A DNA stretch of 64,000 bases from SAR324 cluster bacterium REDSEA-S27_B3. Its GTDB lineage: Bacteria > SAR324 > NAC60-12. The stretch covers positions 74,384-138,383 of the forward strand of contig LUQO01000004.1 of assembly GCA_001627865.1 (NCBI GenBank). The letters are read 5' to 3'. The notes under the pieces are model-generated. The model made no database searches. It saw only the letters and a list, made by a program, of their open reading frames with translations, and was not told the origin of the DNA. Made by a program: the position numbers and the translations under genes. Position 1 is the first letter of the stretch. Each line of letters begins with the position of its first letter. This document shows positions 28,396 to 36,821 of the stretch, piece by piece.

Positions 28396-29546
28396 TTTAC
28401 ATTTTCTATTTTGGGTTGTTGGTTTAAAGCCGGACGAATAGAATCGGCGACCATTTCCTGAAAACTCCTTACAGAGGATTCCCAATGAGGTGATAAAAAC
28501 CCTCCTTCACTGGCCACTTCAGAGTGACGTCCTTGCTGAAGACGCTCACACATTTCATGGTCTTCTTTGTGCACATCGTGCCACAGCTTTCTGATCTTTT
28601 CCACTGTTTCGGCACTATTGTCGGAATCCTTGTGTTGATAAATAACTCTTTTCTGACAGGTAGTCTCCGCCGATACAGGCTGGTTAAAATGCACTCCAAT
28701 CTGGTCCGGGAAATAAACACCAAGCACAAAGTTTGGAAATAGAGTTAAGTACCTTGAACTTACACTCAATGTGTCATTTTTTGCCTTATCCTGTTGTTCC
28801 TGAGTTATGTCAACTGCGCTTCCTAGGCAATGTCCATCACTGACTACATAGTGATCAACCAGAGGCTGGCTTGTAGTAGTTTTATGCACAAACTGAACAT
28901 GATAGGGTTCAATAAAATTTTCCATCAACAGCTTCCAGTTAGTTTTTATTTCACCAAACTCAATGCTTGCTATCGGAAAATAATCATCCAAATCGATTCC
29001 TTCCAATTGTTTCTTCAAGGGATCGATGAAAGAATCAAATGATGGACCGCTTCCACTTAAATTTACAAATATCCAATCATAAAACTTTCTACATCTTACC
29101 TCTCTAAGGCTTTGGTTTTCCAGGCTGAATTCTTCCGGCAGTTCAGTCTTACCGCCACCAAAGAAAGGAACTGCCAGCAATCGGCCATCCAAATCATAGG
29201 ACCATCTGTGGTATGGGCAGGTTATCAGTTTTTTGCAATTCTGAGGTTCATTTACCAGTTTAAGGTTTCGATGCAGACAGACATTGTGAAAGGCCTTGAT
29301 TTTATTGTTTGTGCTGAGAACTAGAAGTAAGGGTTCCCCTGCAACCTGTATTGGCATAACATCCCCGACTTTGGCAAGTTCATGCGCGAACCCGACGAAT
29401 GTCCAGGACTTCGCGAATAACAGGCTTTCTTCCAATTCAAAAAATTCATTACTGAAATAGGCTGTAGAGGGGAGACCATGCAGCACTTTGCTTTTTTGGT
29501 CAAATAATGAAAAAAAATCTGCGCCCATTAATTCAGACATGATCAT
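28392..29546 (-). CDS. Rieske non-heme iron oxygenase, alpha subunit
   Basis: Ring-hydroxylating/demethylating oxygenase large subunit of 384 residues. The Rieske 2Fe-2S ligands are Cys90-x-His92 and Cys110-x2-His113 (NVCLHR, CPYHRW). The catalytic mononuclear iron site is in MENFIEPYHVQFVHKT with His216 and His221. The C-terminus (GGFLSPHWESSVRSFQEM) resembles the group that includes choline, glycine betaine and carnitine oxygenases, so an N-demethylation or quaternary-amine substrate is possible; the substrate cannot be read from the sequence. No reductase subunit gene is nearby. It has its own predicted promoter facing an Lrp-type regulator, and gloA is coupled downstream. The start could also be the ATG at 29540. 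Confidence 0.88.
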   Translation of the reverse strand: MIMSELMGADFFSLFDQKSKVLHGLPSTAYFSNEFFELEESLLFAKSWTFVGFAHELAKVGDVMPIQVAGEPLLLVLSTNNKIKAFHNVCLHRNLKLVNEPQNCKKLITCPYHRWSYDLDGRLLAVPFFGGGKTELPEEFSLENQSLREVRCRKFYDWIFVNLSGSGPSFDSFIDPLKKQLEGIDLDDYFPIASIEFGEIKTNWKLLMENFIEPYHVQFVHKTTTSQPLVDHYVVSDGHCLGSAVDITQEQQDKAKNDTLSVSSRYLTLFPNFVLGVYFPDQIGVHFNQPVSAETTCQKRVIYQHKDSDNSAETVEKIRKLWHDVHKEDHEMCERLQQGRHSEVASEGGFLSPHWESSVRSFQEMVADSIRPALNQQPKIENVK

Positions 29547-29587
29547 TCCGTCAAATACCAGTTTCCCTTTGGAATAAAATTAATTAT

Positions 29588-29618
29588 GTCAATTGTTGAC
29601 AAAATTTGCAATAATTGC
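29588..29618. promoter_or_regulatory. Two inverted repeats in the divergent control region, possible Lrp-type operator
   Basis: GTCAA-TTG-TTGAC (29588-29600) and GCAAT-A-ATTGC (29608-29618) lie 7 nt apart, between the start of the Rieske gene and that of the Lrp-type regulator. The first overlaps the plus-strand -35 box; both are downstream of the minus-strand -10 box, a position suited to repression. Binding by the neighbouring regulator is inferred from location. Confidence 0.35.
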
Positions 29619-29624
29619 GAATAT
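29596..29624 (+). promoter_or_regulatory. Possible promoter for the Lrp-type regulator
   Basis: A perfect TTGACA (29596-29601), a 17-nt spacer and a weak GAATAT (29619-29624) on the plus strand. The -35 box is within the inverted repeat GTCAATTGTTGAC, which would allow autoregulation. The leader to the proposed TTG start would be about 130 nt. Confidence 0.3.
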
Positions 29625-29627
29625 AGC

Positions 29628-29657
29628 ATTATAATATCATTAATTTTATATTTTCAA
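29628..29657 (-). promoter_or_regulatory. Predicted promoter for the Rieske-gloA unit
   Basis: On the minus strand TTGAAA (29657-29652), an 18-nt spacer and a perfect TATAAT (29633-29628). It drives toward the Rieske oxygenase start at 29546. The palindromes at 29588-29618 lie just downstream of the -10 box. Confidence 0.5.
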
Positions 29658-29762
29658 TAAAATTTATTCATATATTTTTCGATTTCGTTAATTACATAAA
29701 AGGTAAATATACAGTTTTATCCCATTAGCGATACGCCGGTACTGGATTCGCCGCATGATGAT

Positions 29763-30206
29763 TTGAACAGAAAAATCGTGTACATGCTGCAAAATGATGG
29801 TCGGCTGCCATACAAGGACATTGCTAAATCTCTGCGTGTTTCAGAAGGAACTATTCGTAATCGTGTACAGAGAATGAGAGAAGCAGGCGTGTTAAAAATT
29901 GTAGCCTTAGTGGATCCAATGGCCATAAAATATCAGGCCGACGCAATGCTTGGAATCAAGGTTGCCTCCACTCACACTCCTCGCAAGGTCGCGGAACGCT
30001 TATCAGAATTTAATGAAGTTGTATATGTTCTTTGGGTTTCAGGGAATTTTGATCTATTAGTTGAGGTGGTTTGCGACTCAACAAAAAGATTCCAGCAATT
30101 CCTCGAACGTCAATGTTATGCTTCTCCGGATATTGACCAATTTGAAATCATGGCAGGAATAGAAATGTTTAAGAATCAGTTTCTTTTGAAACGACAGGTG
30201 CAGTGA
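29763..30206 (+). CDS. Lrp/AsnC-family transcriptional regulator
   Basis: A 147-residue regulator with an N-terminal winged helix-turn-helix (LPYKDIAKSLRVSEGTIRNR, near residues 15-35) and a C-terminal RAM/AsnC ligand-binding domain (DAMLGIKVASTHTPRKVAER, then VVYVLWVSGNFDLLVEVVCD). The family senses amino acids or related small molecules. The first codon is TTG; the frame stays open upstream to a stop at 29697 and encodes PVLDSPHDDLNRKIV, which resembles the usual LD-x-D start of AsnC proteins, so translation may begin upstream at a non-standard codon. It is divergent from the Rieske-gloA unit and upstream of the glutamine synthetase-like gene; either or both may be its targets. Confidence 0.85.
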   Translation: MNRKIVYMLQNDGRLPYKDIAKSLRVSEGTIRNRVQRMREAGVLKIVALVDPMAIKYQADAMLGIKVASTHTPRKVAERLSEFNEVVYVLWVSGNFDLLVEVVCDSTKRFQQFLERQCYASPDIDQFEIMAGIEMFKNQFLLKRQVQ

Positions 30207-30252
30207 TCAATAAATTTGATTATTAAAAACCACTAAATAGCATAAATGTAAC

Positions 30253-31674
30253 ATGAACCAAATTTACAAAAGTAACTTCTCCGAAGCTCTCCCCGATCCG
30301 AAACGGGCTGCCGAGGAAAAGAAAAGACTGGAAGCCGTCGGGGTCAAGTACATCCTCTCGTGCTGGATTGACCTGCTGGGGGTGCCCAAGACCAAGCCCG
30401 TCCCGATCAGCGACTTTGAACTGTTGTGCCGTGGCAAGGGACCACAGTTCGCGGTTCACTCAATCTCCTTTGTTCCGGAATTAGGTCCAGCGGATTCGGA
30501 CCAGATTCCGGTGCCTGACCTAGACAGCCTCGTGATCTGTCCGTGGGACAAGACCTGCGCGTGGATGTTTGCCGATCTATGGTGGGAAGACCGCCCGTAC
30601 AACCTTTGCCCACGAAGTGCCCTCAAGCGCGTCGTGCAGAACACGGCAGAGCAGGGCTATGCGACTTATGCCGGAGTGGAGCCGGAATTCATGGTGATGA
30701 AGTGGCAGGACGGGCAACCCGTCAAGGCCTTTGACAATGACCCCAAGCCCGGACAGGGATTGCGTCCGCGCCGCCAAGCCTTCGGTTACGACGTGGAATA
30801 CTCAATTGACTCGATGGGCTTTTTGGGGGAACTGATTGACATCATCGAAGGCTTGGGCTGGAACCTTCATGATGTGGTGGCGGAAGGGGCGTATTCGCAG
30901 TTTGAGCTGGATTTCCACTACACCGATGTGTTGGGGATGGCCGACCGTCTGGTCTTCCTGCGGGTGCTGCTCAAGGAGGTTGCCAAGCGTCACGGCATGT
31001 TTGTGACCTTCATGCCCAAGACCACCATCGGTGACTGGCGTTCCGGCGCTCACATGAACACATCAATGCAGCCGATTGACAAACCGGGGGTCAACCTGTT
31101 TGAGACTGAGTCTGGAGGCTGGGCCGATCCGGTCTATGGGGCTGTGGGCGGACTGCTGCGGCACGGCGGAGCGCTGACTGCCATCGCCTGTTCGACGGTG
31201 AACTCATACAACGGCCTCGTGCCCAAGGTCGGTGGCTTCGAGGGCGGCACCGTGACCTGGGCACCCACGCACATGACCTACGGCTACAACAACCGCTCAG
31301 CAATGCTGCGATTGCCGCAGAGTCGCTTCTGCATCGAGAACCGTGCTGCCGACATGTGCATGAACCCGTACCTTGCGCTCGGCATGACCGCCGCCGCCAT
31401 GACCGAAGGAGTGGTCAACGGCTACTCCCCCGGAGAGCCTCTGAATCAGGATTTGTACTCAATGAGCGAGGAGGCGATTGAAAAATCCGGTGCACAGCGT
31501 CTGCCACGCAACCTGCTGGAAGCGATAGAGATTTTGCGTTCCGACGAACTTGCCCTCACCGTCCTTGGAGACACGATGATGGATTCCTACCTGCGTTACA
31601 AAGTAGATGAATGGGAGCGTTACCACCAGGCAGTTACAGACTGGGAAGTGGAGGAGTACCTGAGGCTCTATTGA
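30253..31674 (+). CDS. Glutamine synthetase family protein, gamma-glutamylmethylamide synthetase-like
   Basis: A 473-residue ATP-dependent glutamate-amine ligase of the glutamine synthetase fold. Active-site landmarks are YAGVEPEF (metal-binding Glu), GAHMNTSMQ (conserved His), the NNRSAMLRLP arginine loop and the NRAADMCMNPYLALG segment. The C-terminal ending WERYHQAVTDWEVEEYLRLY closely resembles what I recall of gamma-glutamylmethylamide synthetase (GmaS) and GlnT, rather than the nitrogen-assimilating GlnA, and the adenylylation-loop Tyr is not evident. Methylamine, ethylamine or a polyamine are possible acceptors. The gene is clearly GC-rich compared with its surroundings and has no good ribosome binding site. 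The Rieske gene starts 10 nt after it. Confidence 0.82.
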   Translation: MNQIYKSNFSEALPDPKRAAEEKKRLEAVGVKYILSCWIDLLGVPKTKPVPISDFELLCRGKGPQFAVHSISFVPELGPADSDQIPVPDLDSLVICPWDKTCAWMFADLWWEDRPYNLCPRSALKRVVQNTAEQGYATYAGVEPEFMVMKWQDGQPVKAFDNDPKPGQGLRPRRQAFGYDVEYSIDSMGFLGELIDIIEGLGWNLHDVVAEGAYSQFELDFHYTDVLGMADRLVFLRVLLKEVAKRHGMFVTFMPKTTIGDWRSGAHMNTSMQPIDKPGVNLFETESGGWADPVYGAVGGLLRHGGALTAIACSTVNSYNGLVPKVGGFEGGTVTWAPTHMTYGYNNRSAMLRLPQSRFCIENRAADMCMNPYLALGMTAAAMTEGVVNGYSPGEPLNQDLYSMSEEAIEKSGAQRLPRNLLEAIEILRSDELALTVLGDTMMDSYLRYKVDEWERYHQAVTDWEVEEYLRLY

Positions 31675-31684
31675 GAGAGATTGC

Positions 31685-33049
31685 ATGAAACTGGATCAAT
31701 TCAGCCAAGGCGCCTTCGCCGGATACGAAACCCGCTTGTCGGATCAGCCCGATGCGGAATTGACTCAGGTGGGGCCGGGAACGCCGTGCGGGGACTATCT
31801 GCGGCGCTTCTGGCATCCGGTTTTTCTCGCCAGGGATTTGAAGGATTTGCCCGTGGCCCTGAAGATTCTCGGCGAAGAACTGGTGTTGTTCCGCGACCTT
31901 TCCGGAAAACTCGGACTGGTGCATCAACGCTGTCCACACCGACTGGCATCGCTGGAGTACGGCAAGTGCGAGCAGCGCGGCATCCGCTGTTGCTACCACG
32001 GCTGGCACTTCGACACCGACGGCACCCTGCTCGACGCCCCCGGACAACCGCCGCACCTCAACGAACGCCTCAAGCGCCGCATCCGGCTGGGAGCCTATCC
32101 GGTGGTCGAGTACAAGGGGCTGATCTTCGGCTACATGGGGCCAATCGCGGAAATGCCGGAGTTTCCGGTGTTTGACGCAATGGCCTTCGAGGATATGGAA
32201 ATGGTGCCCTACCAAGCGCCGTTCCGCTGCAACTGGCTTCAGGTGCTGGATGCGATTCTCGATCCACTGCATACCAGCTTCCTGCATTCCAACATCGGGC
32301 GTGTGCAGTTTTCAGAGGGCTTCGGCGAAGTCGGGCAGATGGACTTTTTTGAAAAAGACAATTGGTTGCTGGGCGTGAACACCCGCCGTGTGGGCGGGCA
32401 TATCTGGCTGCGCGTCAACGAACTCGTGCTGCCCAACTTCACCCAAGCCGGAAGTGCCTTTGCGGCGGACGGAACGCAACGCCGCCTCTACGGGCGCAGT
32501 TCCTTTACGCGCTGGGTGGTTCCGGTGGATGACGAAAACACGCTGGCCATCGCCTGGGCGAACTTCGGGGAGCGCGGCGATCCCCCGGAATGGAACACGC
32601 CGGAAGGGCCGGAAGTCATCGAGCAGGGCGAGGTGTTTGACCGCACTTGCGAGCAACGTCAACGCTCCCCCGGAGACGCAGAAGCCACCGAGGGCATGGG
32701 CCGCATCACCGTACATCAGAACGAAAACCTCGTCAGCAGCGACCGGGGCATCACGCTAATGCGCAAACGGCTACGCGAGCAGATCCGGGCGGTGCAAAAG
32801 GGTGAATCTCCGGCGCGAGCCTCTGCAACGAACTCCGGTGCAATTCCAACCTACGGCGGGGACACTGTGCTGCGTATTTCCCGCGAGGATACTCCGGACG
32901 AGTCGGAAACCCTTAGCCAACTCGCCCACGAGTTTATGGAAATGCAGTATCAGGCGGACGACTTGAATGAGGAGGAGCGGGTGCGTTTCGTTTGCGAAAA
33001 ACTGACCGAACTGGAAACGCAGGCTGCTGGGTCGAGTCATTCGGAATAA
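31685..33049 (+). CDS. Rieske 2Fe-2S oxygenase (phthalate dioxygenase-like family)
   Basis: A 454-residue oxygenase with Rieske ligands Cys83-x-His85 (RCPHR) and Cys102-x2-His105 (CCYHGW). The catalytic iron region is LQVLDAILDPLHTSFLH, which has the Asp and two His arranged as in the phthalate-dioxygenase/vanillate-demethylase group (usually N-x3-D-x2-H-x4-H). This differs in type from the Rieske protein at 28392-29546. The protein is 10 nt downstream of the glutamine synthetase-like gene, with GAGAGA as a ribosome binding site, so the two are co-transcribed. No ferredoxin or reductase gene lies near. It is GC-rich like its partner. Confidence 0.87.
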   Translation: MKLDQFSQGAFAGYETRLSDQPDAELTQVGPGTPCGDYLRRFWHPVFLARDLKDLPVALKILGEELVLFRDLSGKLGLVHQRCPHRLASLEYGKCEQRGIRCCYHGWHFDTDGTLLDAPGQPPHLNERLKRRIRLGAYPVVEYKGLIFGYMGPIAEMPEFPVFDAMAFEDMEMVPYQAPFRCNWLQVLDAILDPLHTSFLHSNIGRVQFSEGFGEVGQMDFFEKDNWLLGVNTRRVGGHIWLRVNELVLPNFTQAGSAFAADGTQRRLYGRSSFTRWVVPVDDENTLAIAWANFGERGDPPEWNTPEGPEVIEQGEVFDRTCEQRQRSPGDAEATEGMGRITVHQNENLVSSDRGITLMRKRLREQIRAVQKGESPARASATNSGAIPTYGGDTVLRISREDTPDESETLSQLAHEFMEMQYQADDLNEEERVRFVCEKLTELETQAAGSSHSE

Positions 33050-33071
33050 GTTTTGTAAACCCAGCTTACTC

Positions 33072-33133
33072 TTCCCCTCACCCCGGCCCTCTCCCCGTGG
33101 GAGAGGGGGGACCGCTTGCGGTGGGTGAGGGAA
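33072..33133. repeat. GC-rich nested hairpin repeat (REP-like)
   Basis: An inner stem CCCTCTCCC (33087-33095) pairs with GGGAGAGGG (33099-33107) around a 3-nt loop, and an outer arm CCCTCACCC (33075-33083) pairs with GGGTGAGGG (33123-33131). Elements of this CCCTCACCC...CCCTCTCCC type occur as dispersed intergenic repeats in several bacterial groups. It lies just after the second Rieske gene, where it could also end transcription, and next to the inserted low-GC membrane gene. Confidence 0.7.
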
Positions 33134-33193
33134 AAAGAAGGTATTTTCAATGCTTATTAAGAATCACTATAACCATCTTTAAATAGCAGCGTT

Positions 33194-33755
33194 ATGGCCA
33201 TCTATGAATACATCGTTGCTTTCACAGCGATTTTGCTTGGTCTGGCAACAGCCAAAATACTTCATGCCTTGCCGTATGTGTTTTCAAAAAATCAAAGAGA
33301 TTGGACTCATTCATTTTTGTTTGTGAACGTGATGGTCAATCAACCTCTTACGTGGTGGGCGACTTGGGCGTATGCAAAAGTTGAAACATGGACATTTTTC
33401 ACATTCATGTTGGTGATCTTGATGTTTGCTTTCAAATTATTTACTTGCTGATCAAATCGCATCCACTAATCCGGAAAAAATCATCTCATGGAAGGAACAT
33501 TATTTCCAAATAAAATTCAAATTTTGGTTGATCCAATTATTGACATCTTTTGCTGCGTTATCGATACAGTATTTTGTGCTAGAAGTCCCACCGAATTTTG
33601 GTTTATGGGTTGCATTTATACAATGGTGGGTTCATATTGCGATCGGCATGTTCACTAAAAACGAGAGACTGCTTTTCTACTCAGCCTTGTTTTTCATGTC
33701 TTTTACTCTGATAGCTCTTTCCGTCATTATCAATGAAGCAGGAAGTTTAGGATAA
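33194..33755 (+). pseudogene. Small membrane protein gene with one frameshift, function unknown
   Basis: Two overlapping frames join into one protein of about 185 residues: 33194-33451 (MAIYEYIVAFTAILLGLATA) and 33426-33755. The join lies around 33421-33430 in a T-rich stretch, where ...VILMF continues as LSNYLLADQIASTNPEKI. A one-base indel explains it. Four hydrophobic segments are visible: near the start (IVAFTAILLGLATA), WTFFTFMLVILMFAF, WLIQLLTSFAALSIQYFV, and LLFYSALFFMSFTLIALSVI. I do not recognise the family. The base composition is far lower in GC than the genes on both sides. It may be a sequencing error or a recent inactivation. Confidence 0.6.
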
Positions 33756-33759
33756 GCAA

Positions 33760-34782
33760 ATGACCGACAAGCTCCGCATTCACATCAAGAACAATCACGC
33801 CTCGCCGGACACCTTTCCGCCGACGATTGAGGGGGAGGAGGTCTTCACCATCACCGAGGAGCGGTTTCAGACGGCATGCAAGCGTCATCCTGCGGTGGCC
33901 GAGCAGGTGGAGGCATTCATTGATTGGGATTTGGAGCATTTCGCCGAGTCCATGCAAACCACCGAGGTGCTGGTCACCTGGGATTTCCCGACCGAGCATC
34001 TTGCCGAGGTTGCGCCCAATCTCAAGTTCATCCACATCATCGGCGCAGGCGTGGAGCATCTTTGCCCGATGGATTGGGTTCCGGAAGGCGTGCAGGTGGT
34101 CAACAACCGGGGGGTTCACGCCGCCAAGGGGGGCGAGTTCGGCTTGATGGCGGTGCTGATGCTCAATAGCCAGATTCCGGCCATTGTCGAAAACCAGCGA
34201 CGCGTTCACTGGGAATCGCTCTACTCCAGTCCGGTGGTGGGCAAGACTGTGGTGGTGATCGGGGTCGGCAATATCGGCGGGGCCGCCGGACAGCAGTGCG
34301 CCCGGCTGGGCATGGAGGTGATCGGCATCAGCCGGCACGGAAAACCCGTGGAGGGCTTCAGCGAGGTGCGGACTCCCAAAGCATTGCCCGAAGTGTTGCC
34401 GCGAGCGGACTTTGTGCTGATGGCCACCCCTTGGACTCCGGAAACCGCAAACCTGCTCGACCGGGAAATGCAATCCCGGATCAAGCCTGGAGCGGGGATC
34501 ATCAACGTGGGACGTGCGGGAACGATGGACTACGACGCGCTGGTGGACCACCTCAACAGCGGGCACTTTTCGGGCGCGATCCTTGACGTGTTCGACCCGG
34601 AACCCCTGCCCCCGGACTCCATTTTATGGAAGACCCCTAACTTGATGGTCATGCCCCACATCTCGGCGGATGACGGCAACACCTACGTCGAGATGACACT
34701 GGACCTTGTGTTCCAGAACCTGAAGCGACTGCTCAACGGACAGGAATTGATCAACGTCGTACGCCCGGAATTAGGTTACTGA
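33760..34782 (+). CDS. D-2-hydroxyacid dehydrogenase family protein
   Basis: A 340-residue NAD(P)-dependent oxidoreductase of the D-isomer specific 2-hydroxyacid dehydrogenase family, which reduces 2-keto acids or oxidises D-2-hydroxy acids. The nucleotide-binding motif VIGVGNIGG is near residue 167. The catalytic Arg is in INVGRAGTMDYDAL, the Glu region in LDVFDPEPLPPDS, and the His in VMPHISADDGN. It begins after AGGATAAGCAA, which offers a ribosome binding site, and stops 1 nt before the next gene. It is GC-rich, in line with the glutamine synthetase and Rieske genes. The substrate is unknown. Confidence 0.88.
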   Translation: MTDKLRIHIKNNHASPDTFPPTIEGEEVFTITEERFQTACKRHPAVAEQVEAFIDWDLEHFAESMQTTEVLVTWDFPTEHLAEVAPNLKFIHIIGAGVEHLCPMDWVPEGVQVVNNRGVHAAKGGEFGLMAVLMLNSQIPAIVENQRRVHWESLYSSPVVGKTVVVIGVGNIGGAAGQQCARLGMEVIGISRHGKPVEGFSEVRTPKALPEVLPRADFVLMATPWTPETANLLDREMQSRIKPGAGIINVGRAGTMDYDALVDHLNSGHFSGAILDVFDPEPLPPDSILWKTPNLMVMPHISADDGNTYVEMTLDLVFQNLKRLLNGQELINVVRPELGY

Positions 34783-34783
34783 A

Positions 34784-35791
34784 ATGCCAGCCGAATTGCA
34801 ACACTTCCGGCTCGGAGATGTGGAACTGCTCTCCGGACAAGTGCTTCCGGATGCAATGCTGGCCTATACAACTTACGGTGAGTTGAGTCCTGACAGAGAC
34901 AATGTAGTTCTTCTGCCTACGTTTTACACGGGAAGTCATATCCGCAATGAAGGATTTTTCGGTTCCGGACGTGCCATTGATCCGGCCAGGCATTTCATCG
35001 TCTCGGTCAACCTGTTCGGGAACGGCTGGTCGTCATCGCCGAGCAACGCCGATCCATCCGTAAAGGGACCGCGCTTTCCGGAAGTTTCGCTTTACGACAA
35101 CGTCAAGTACCAGCGCCGTCTGCTGACTGAAAAGCTCAGAGTCGAACGCATCCGGCTGGTGGCGGGCTGGTCGATGGCGGGGTGTCAGGCGTATCACTGG
35201 GCGGCGCAGTATCCGGAGATGGTGGATGCCATTTTGCCCTTTTGTGCCTCGGCCCGTACCTCGTCGCACAACTTCGTTTTTCTGGAAGGAGTGAAAGCCG
35301 CACTCACGGCGGACCAGACCTGGGCGGGCGGACACTACACTTCTTCGCCCGAAGCGGGCCTGAAGGCGTTTGGGCGCGTTTACGCTGGCTGGGCCTTTTC
35401 CCAGACTTTTTATCGGGAGGAGCTGTACCGGAACTTGGGGTTCGATTCCGTGGAAGCCCTGCTTCAGGATTGGGAGCAGGATCACCTGAACTGGGACGCG
35501 AACGACCTGCTCGCCAAGCTGCGGACCTGGCAGACCGCCGACATCAGTGCCAACCCGGCCTATGGAGGCGATTTCGAGCGGGCGCTTGGCAGCATCACCG
35601 CCAGGGCCATCCTCATACCGTGCAGCACCGACCTCTACTTTCCTCCGGAGGACAACGCCATCGAGGCCCGCCACTTGCCCAACGCGGAGCTGCGAACCTA
35701 CGACTCTCCGTGGGGCCACTGCGTCGCCTCGCCGGGCAACGACCTCGAATTCACACGATTTCTGGATAAAGCCCTTTCAGAGCTTTTGTAA
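34784..35791 (+). CDS. MetX-like alpha/beta-hydrolase fold protein
   Basis: A 335-residue alpha/beta hydrolase of the homoserine O-acetyltransferase (MetX) type. The nucleophile elbow is GWSMAGCQAYHWAAQYPEM with Ser130; the likely Asp is D283 (STDLYFPP) and the His H312 (PWGHCVAS). The early region YTTYGELSPDRDNVVLLPTF followed by YTGSH matches the MetX pattern less strictly than true MetX, where a longer G-x-S-M-G-G motif and an extra Asp-rich loop are expected; here the motif is GWSMAG. It could be an acyltransferase or a hydrolase. It is 1 nt after the dehydrogenase gene and shares its high GC. Confidence 0.8.
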   Translation: MPAELQHFRLGDVELLSGQVLPDAMLAYTTYGELSPDRDNVVLLPTFYTGSHIRNEGFFGSGRAIDPARHFIVSVNLFGNGWSSSPSNADPSVKGPRFPEVSLYDNVKYQRRLLTEKLRVERIRLVAGWSMAGCQAYHWAAQYPEMVDAILPFCASARTSSHNFVFLEGVKAALTADQTWAGGHYTSSPEAGLKAFGRVYAGWAFSQTFYREELYRNLGFDSVEALLQDWEQDHLNWDANDLLAKLRTWQTADISANPAYGGDFERALGSITARAILIPCSTDLYFPPEDNAIEARHLPNAELRTYDSPWGHCVASPGNDLEFTRFLDKALSELL

Positions 35792-35963
35792 AAAGGTTTT
35801 AGCTGAAACAGTTGATGACTTTTTCAGTTTATTTTGATATTTTTAATGCCGTTTAATTTATGAATCACAATCTGATGAATAAGTAATAAGTTGTCATTTT
35901 GACCATATACATCTTCATCAAAACTAATTTTTTACTAAAGACCCATAAAGGAAAGGATAATTT

Positions 35964-36782
35964 GTGGCTCCGATAACTATGGATGGTTTTCAACGCGGTT
36001 ATATTGTTCCAATAGGCGGCGCGGAAGAAAAACTAAAAAACCCCTTGATTTTGCAAAAGTTTGCTAATCTCTGTGGAGGCAAAGACGCACGGCTGGCAAT
36101 CATTCCTACTGCGTCTAAACTCAAAGGAGCAGGACAGCATTATATTGATATTTACCGTGATATCGGAGTGGATCAAAGTGTTATTCTGCCGATTGAAGAG
36201 CGTGCTGACAGTGAACGTGAAGATTATCTGCGTGAACTAAAGCAGGCCAGCGGTATCTTCATTACCGGAGGAAATCAAGTACGTCTTTCCACTATTATGG
36301 GAGGCACTGCAGTGGCTAAATTGATCCGGCGCAGAAACGCCGAAGGTGTGCATTTTGCCGGAACTTCCGCGGGCGCGGCTTTTATTCCGGAACACATGAT
36401 TGCCGGAGGCAGGAACACCCCTACACCCCGGGAAGGAGGCGTAATCTTAGCTCCAGGGCTGGGTTTAACAAATCGGATTGTAGTGGATCAACACTTTCGT
36501 CAAAGAGATCGTTTAGGCAGACTTCTTTCCGCGGTGGCCTACAATCCGTTTACCATCGGTATCGGAATAGACGAAAACACTGCCACCTTTATTGATCCGG
36601 ACGGCGTGCTGGAAGTTGTGGGATCGGGGGCGATAACAGTTGTTGACCCCAGGGAACTGTCTCATTCCTCAATGGGCTCCAAACCCACAGGAAAACCGAT
36701 CAATTTAATCAATTTACGATTGCATCTTTTAACCAAAGGTGCAAAATACGATACTTACACGCGGCAGGTTTTTCTTGAATGA
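35964..36782 (+). CDS. cphB: Cyanophycinase
   Basis: Cyanophycinase is a serine-type exopeptidase of family S51 that breaks cyanophycin into beta-Asp-Arg dipeptides. The 272-residue protein has the nucleophile motif FAGTSAGAAFIPEHMI, the ITGGNQVRL segment and VVDQHFRQRDRLGRLLSAVA, which are characteristic. The start is GTG at 35964, 9 nt after AGGAAAGGA; an ATG at 35979 is an alternative. GC content drops back to the general level here compared with the block upstream. It is 39 nt upstream of cyanophycin synthetase, the common arrangement. Confidence 0.93.
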   Translation: MAPITMDGFQRGYIVPIGGAEEKLKNPLILQKFANLCGGKDARLAIIPTASKLKGAGQHYIDIYRDIGVDQSVILPIEERADSEREDYLRELKQASGIFITGGNQVRLSTIMGGTAVAKLIRRRNAEGVHFAGTSAGAAFIPEHMIAGGRNTPTPREGGVILAPGLGLTNRIVVDQHFRQRDRLGRLLSAVAYNPFTIGIGIDENTATFIDPDGVLEVVGSGAITVVDPRELSHSSMGSKPTGKPINLINLRLHLLTKGAKYDTYTRQVFLE

Positions 36783-36821
36783 ATTCACACTAAATTATTA
36801 ACTTACTTTTCAGCGGGTTAA

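Noticed and set aside
34784-35791. Homoserine O-acetyltransferase for methionine synthesis
   Set aside because: The fold and Ser/Asp/His agree, but the nucleophile motif is not exact, and it sits in a catabolic operon with no met genes, so only the family is called.
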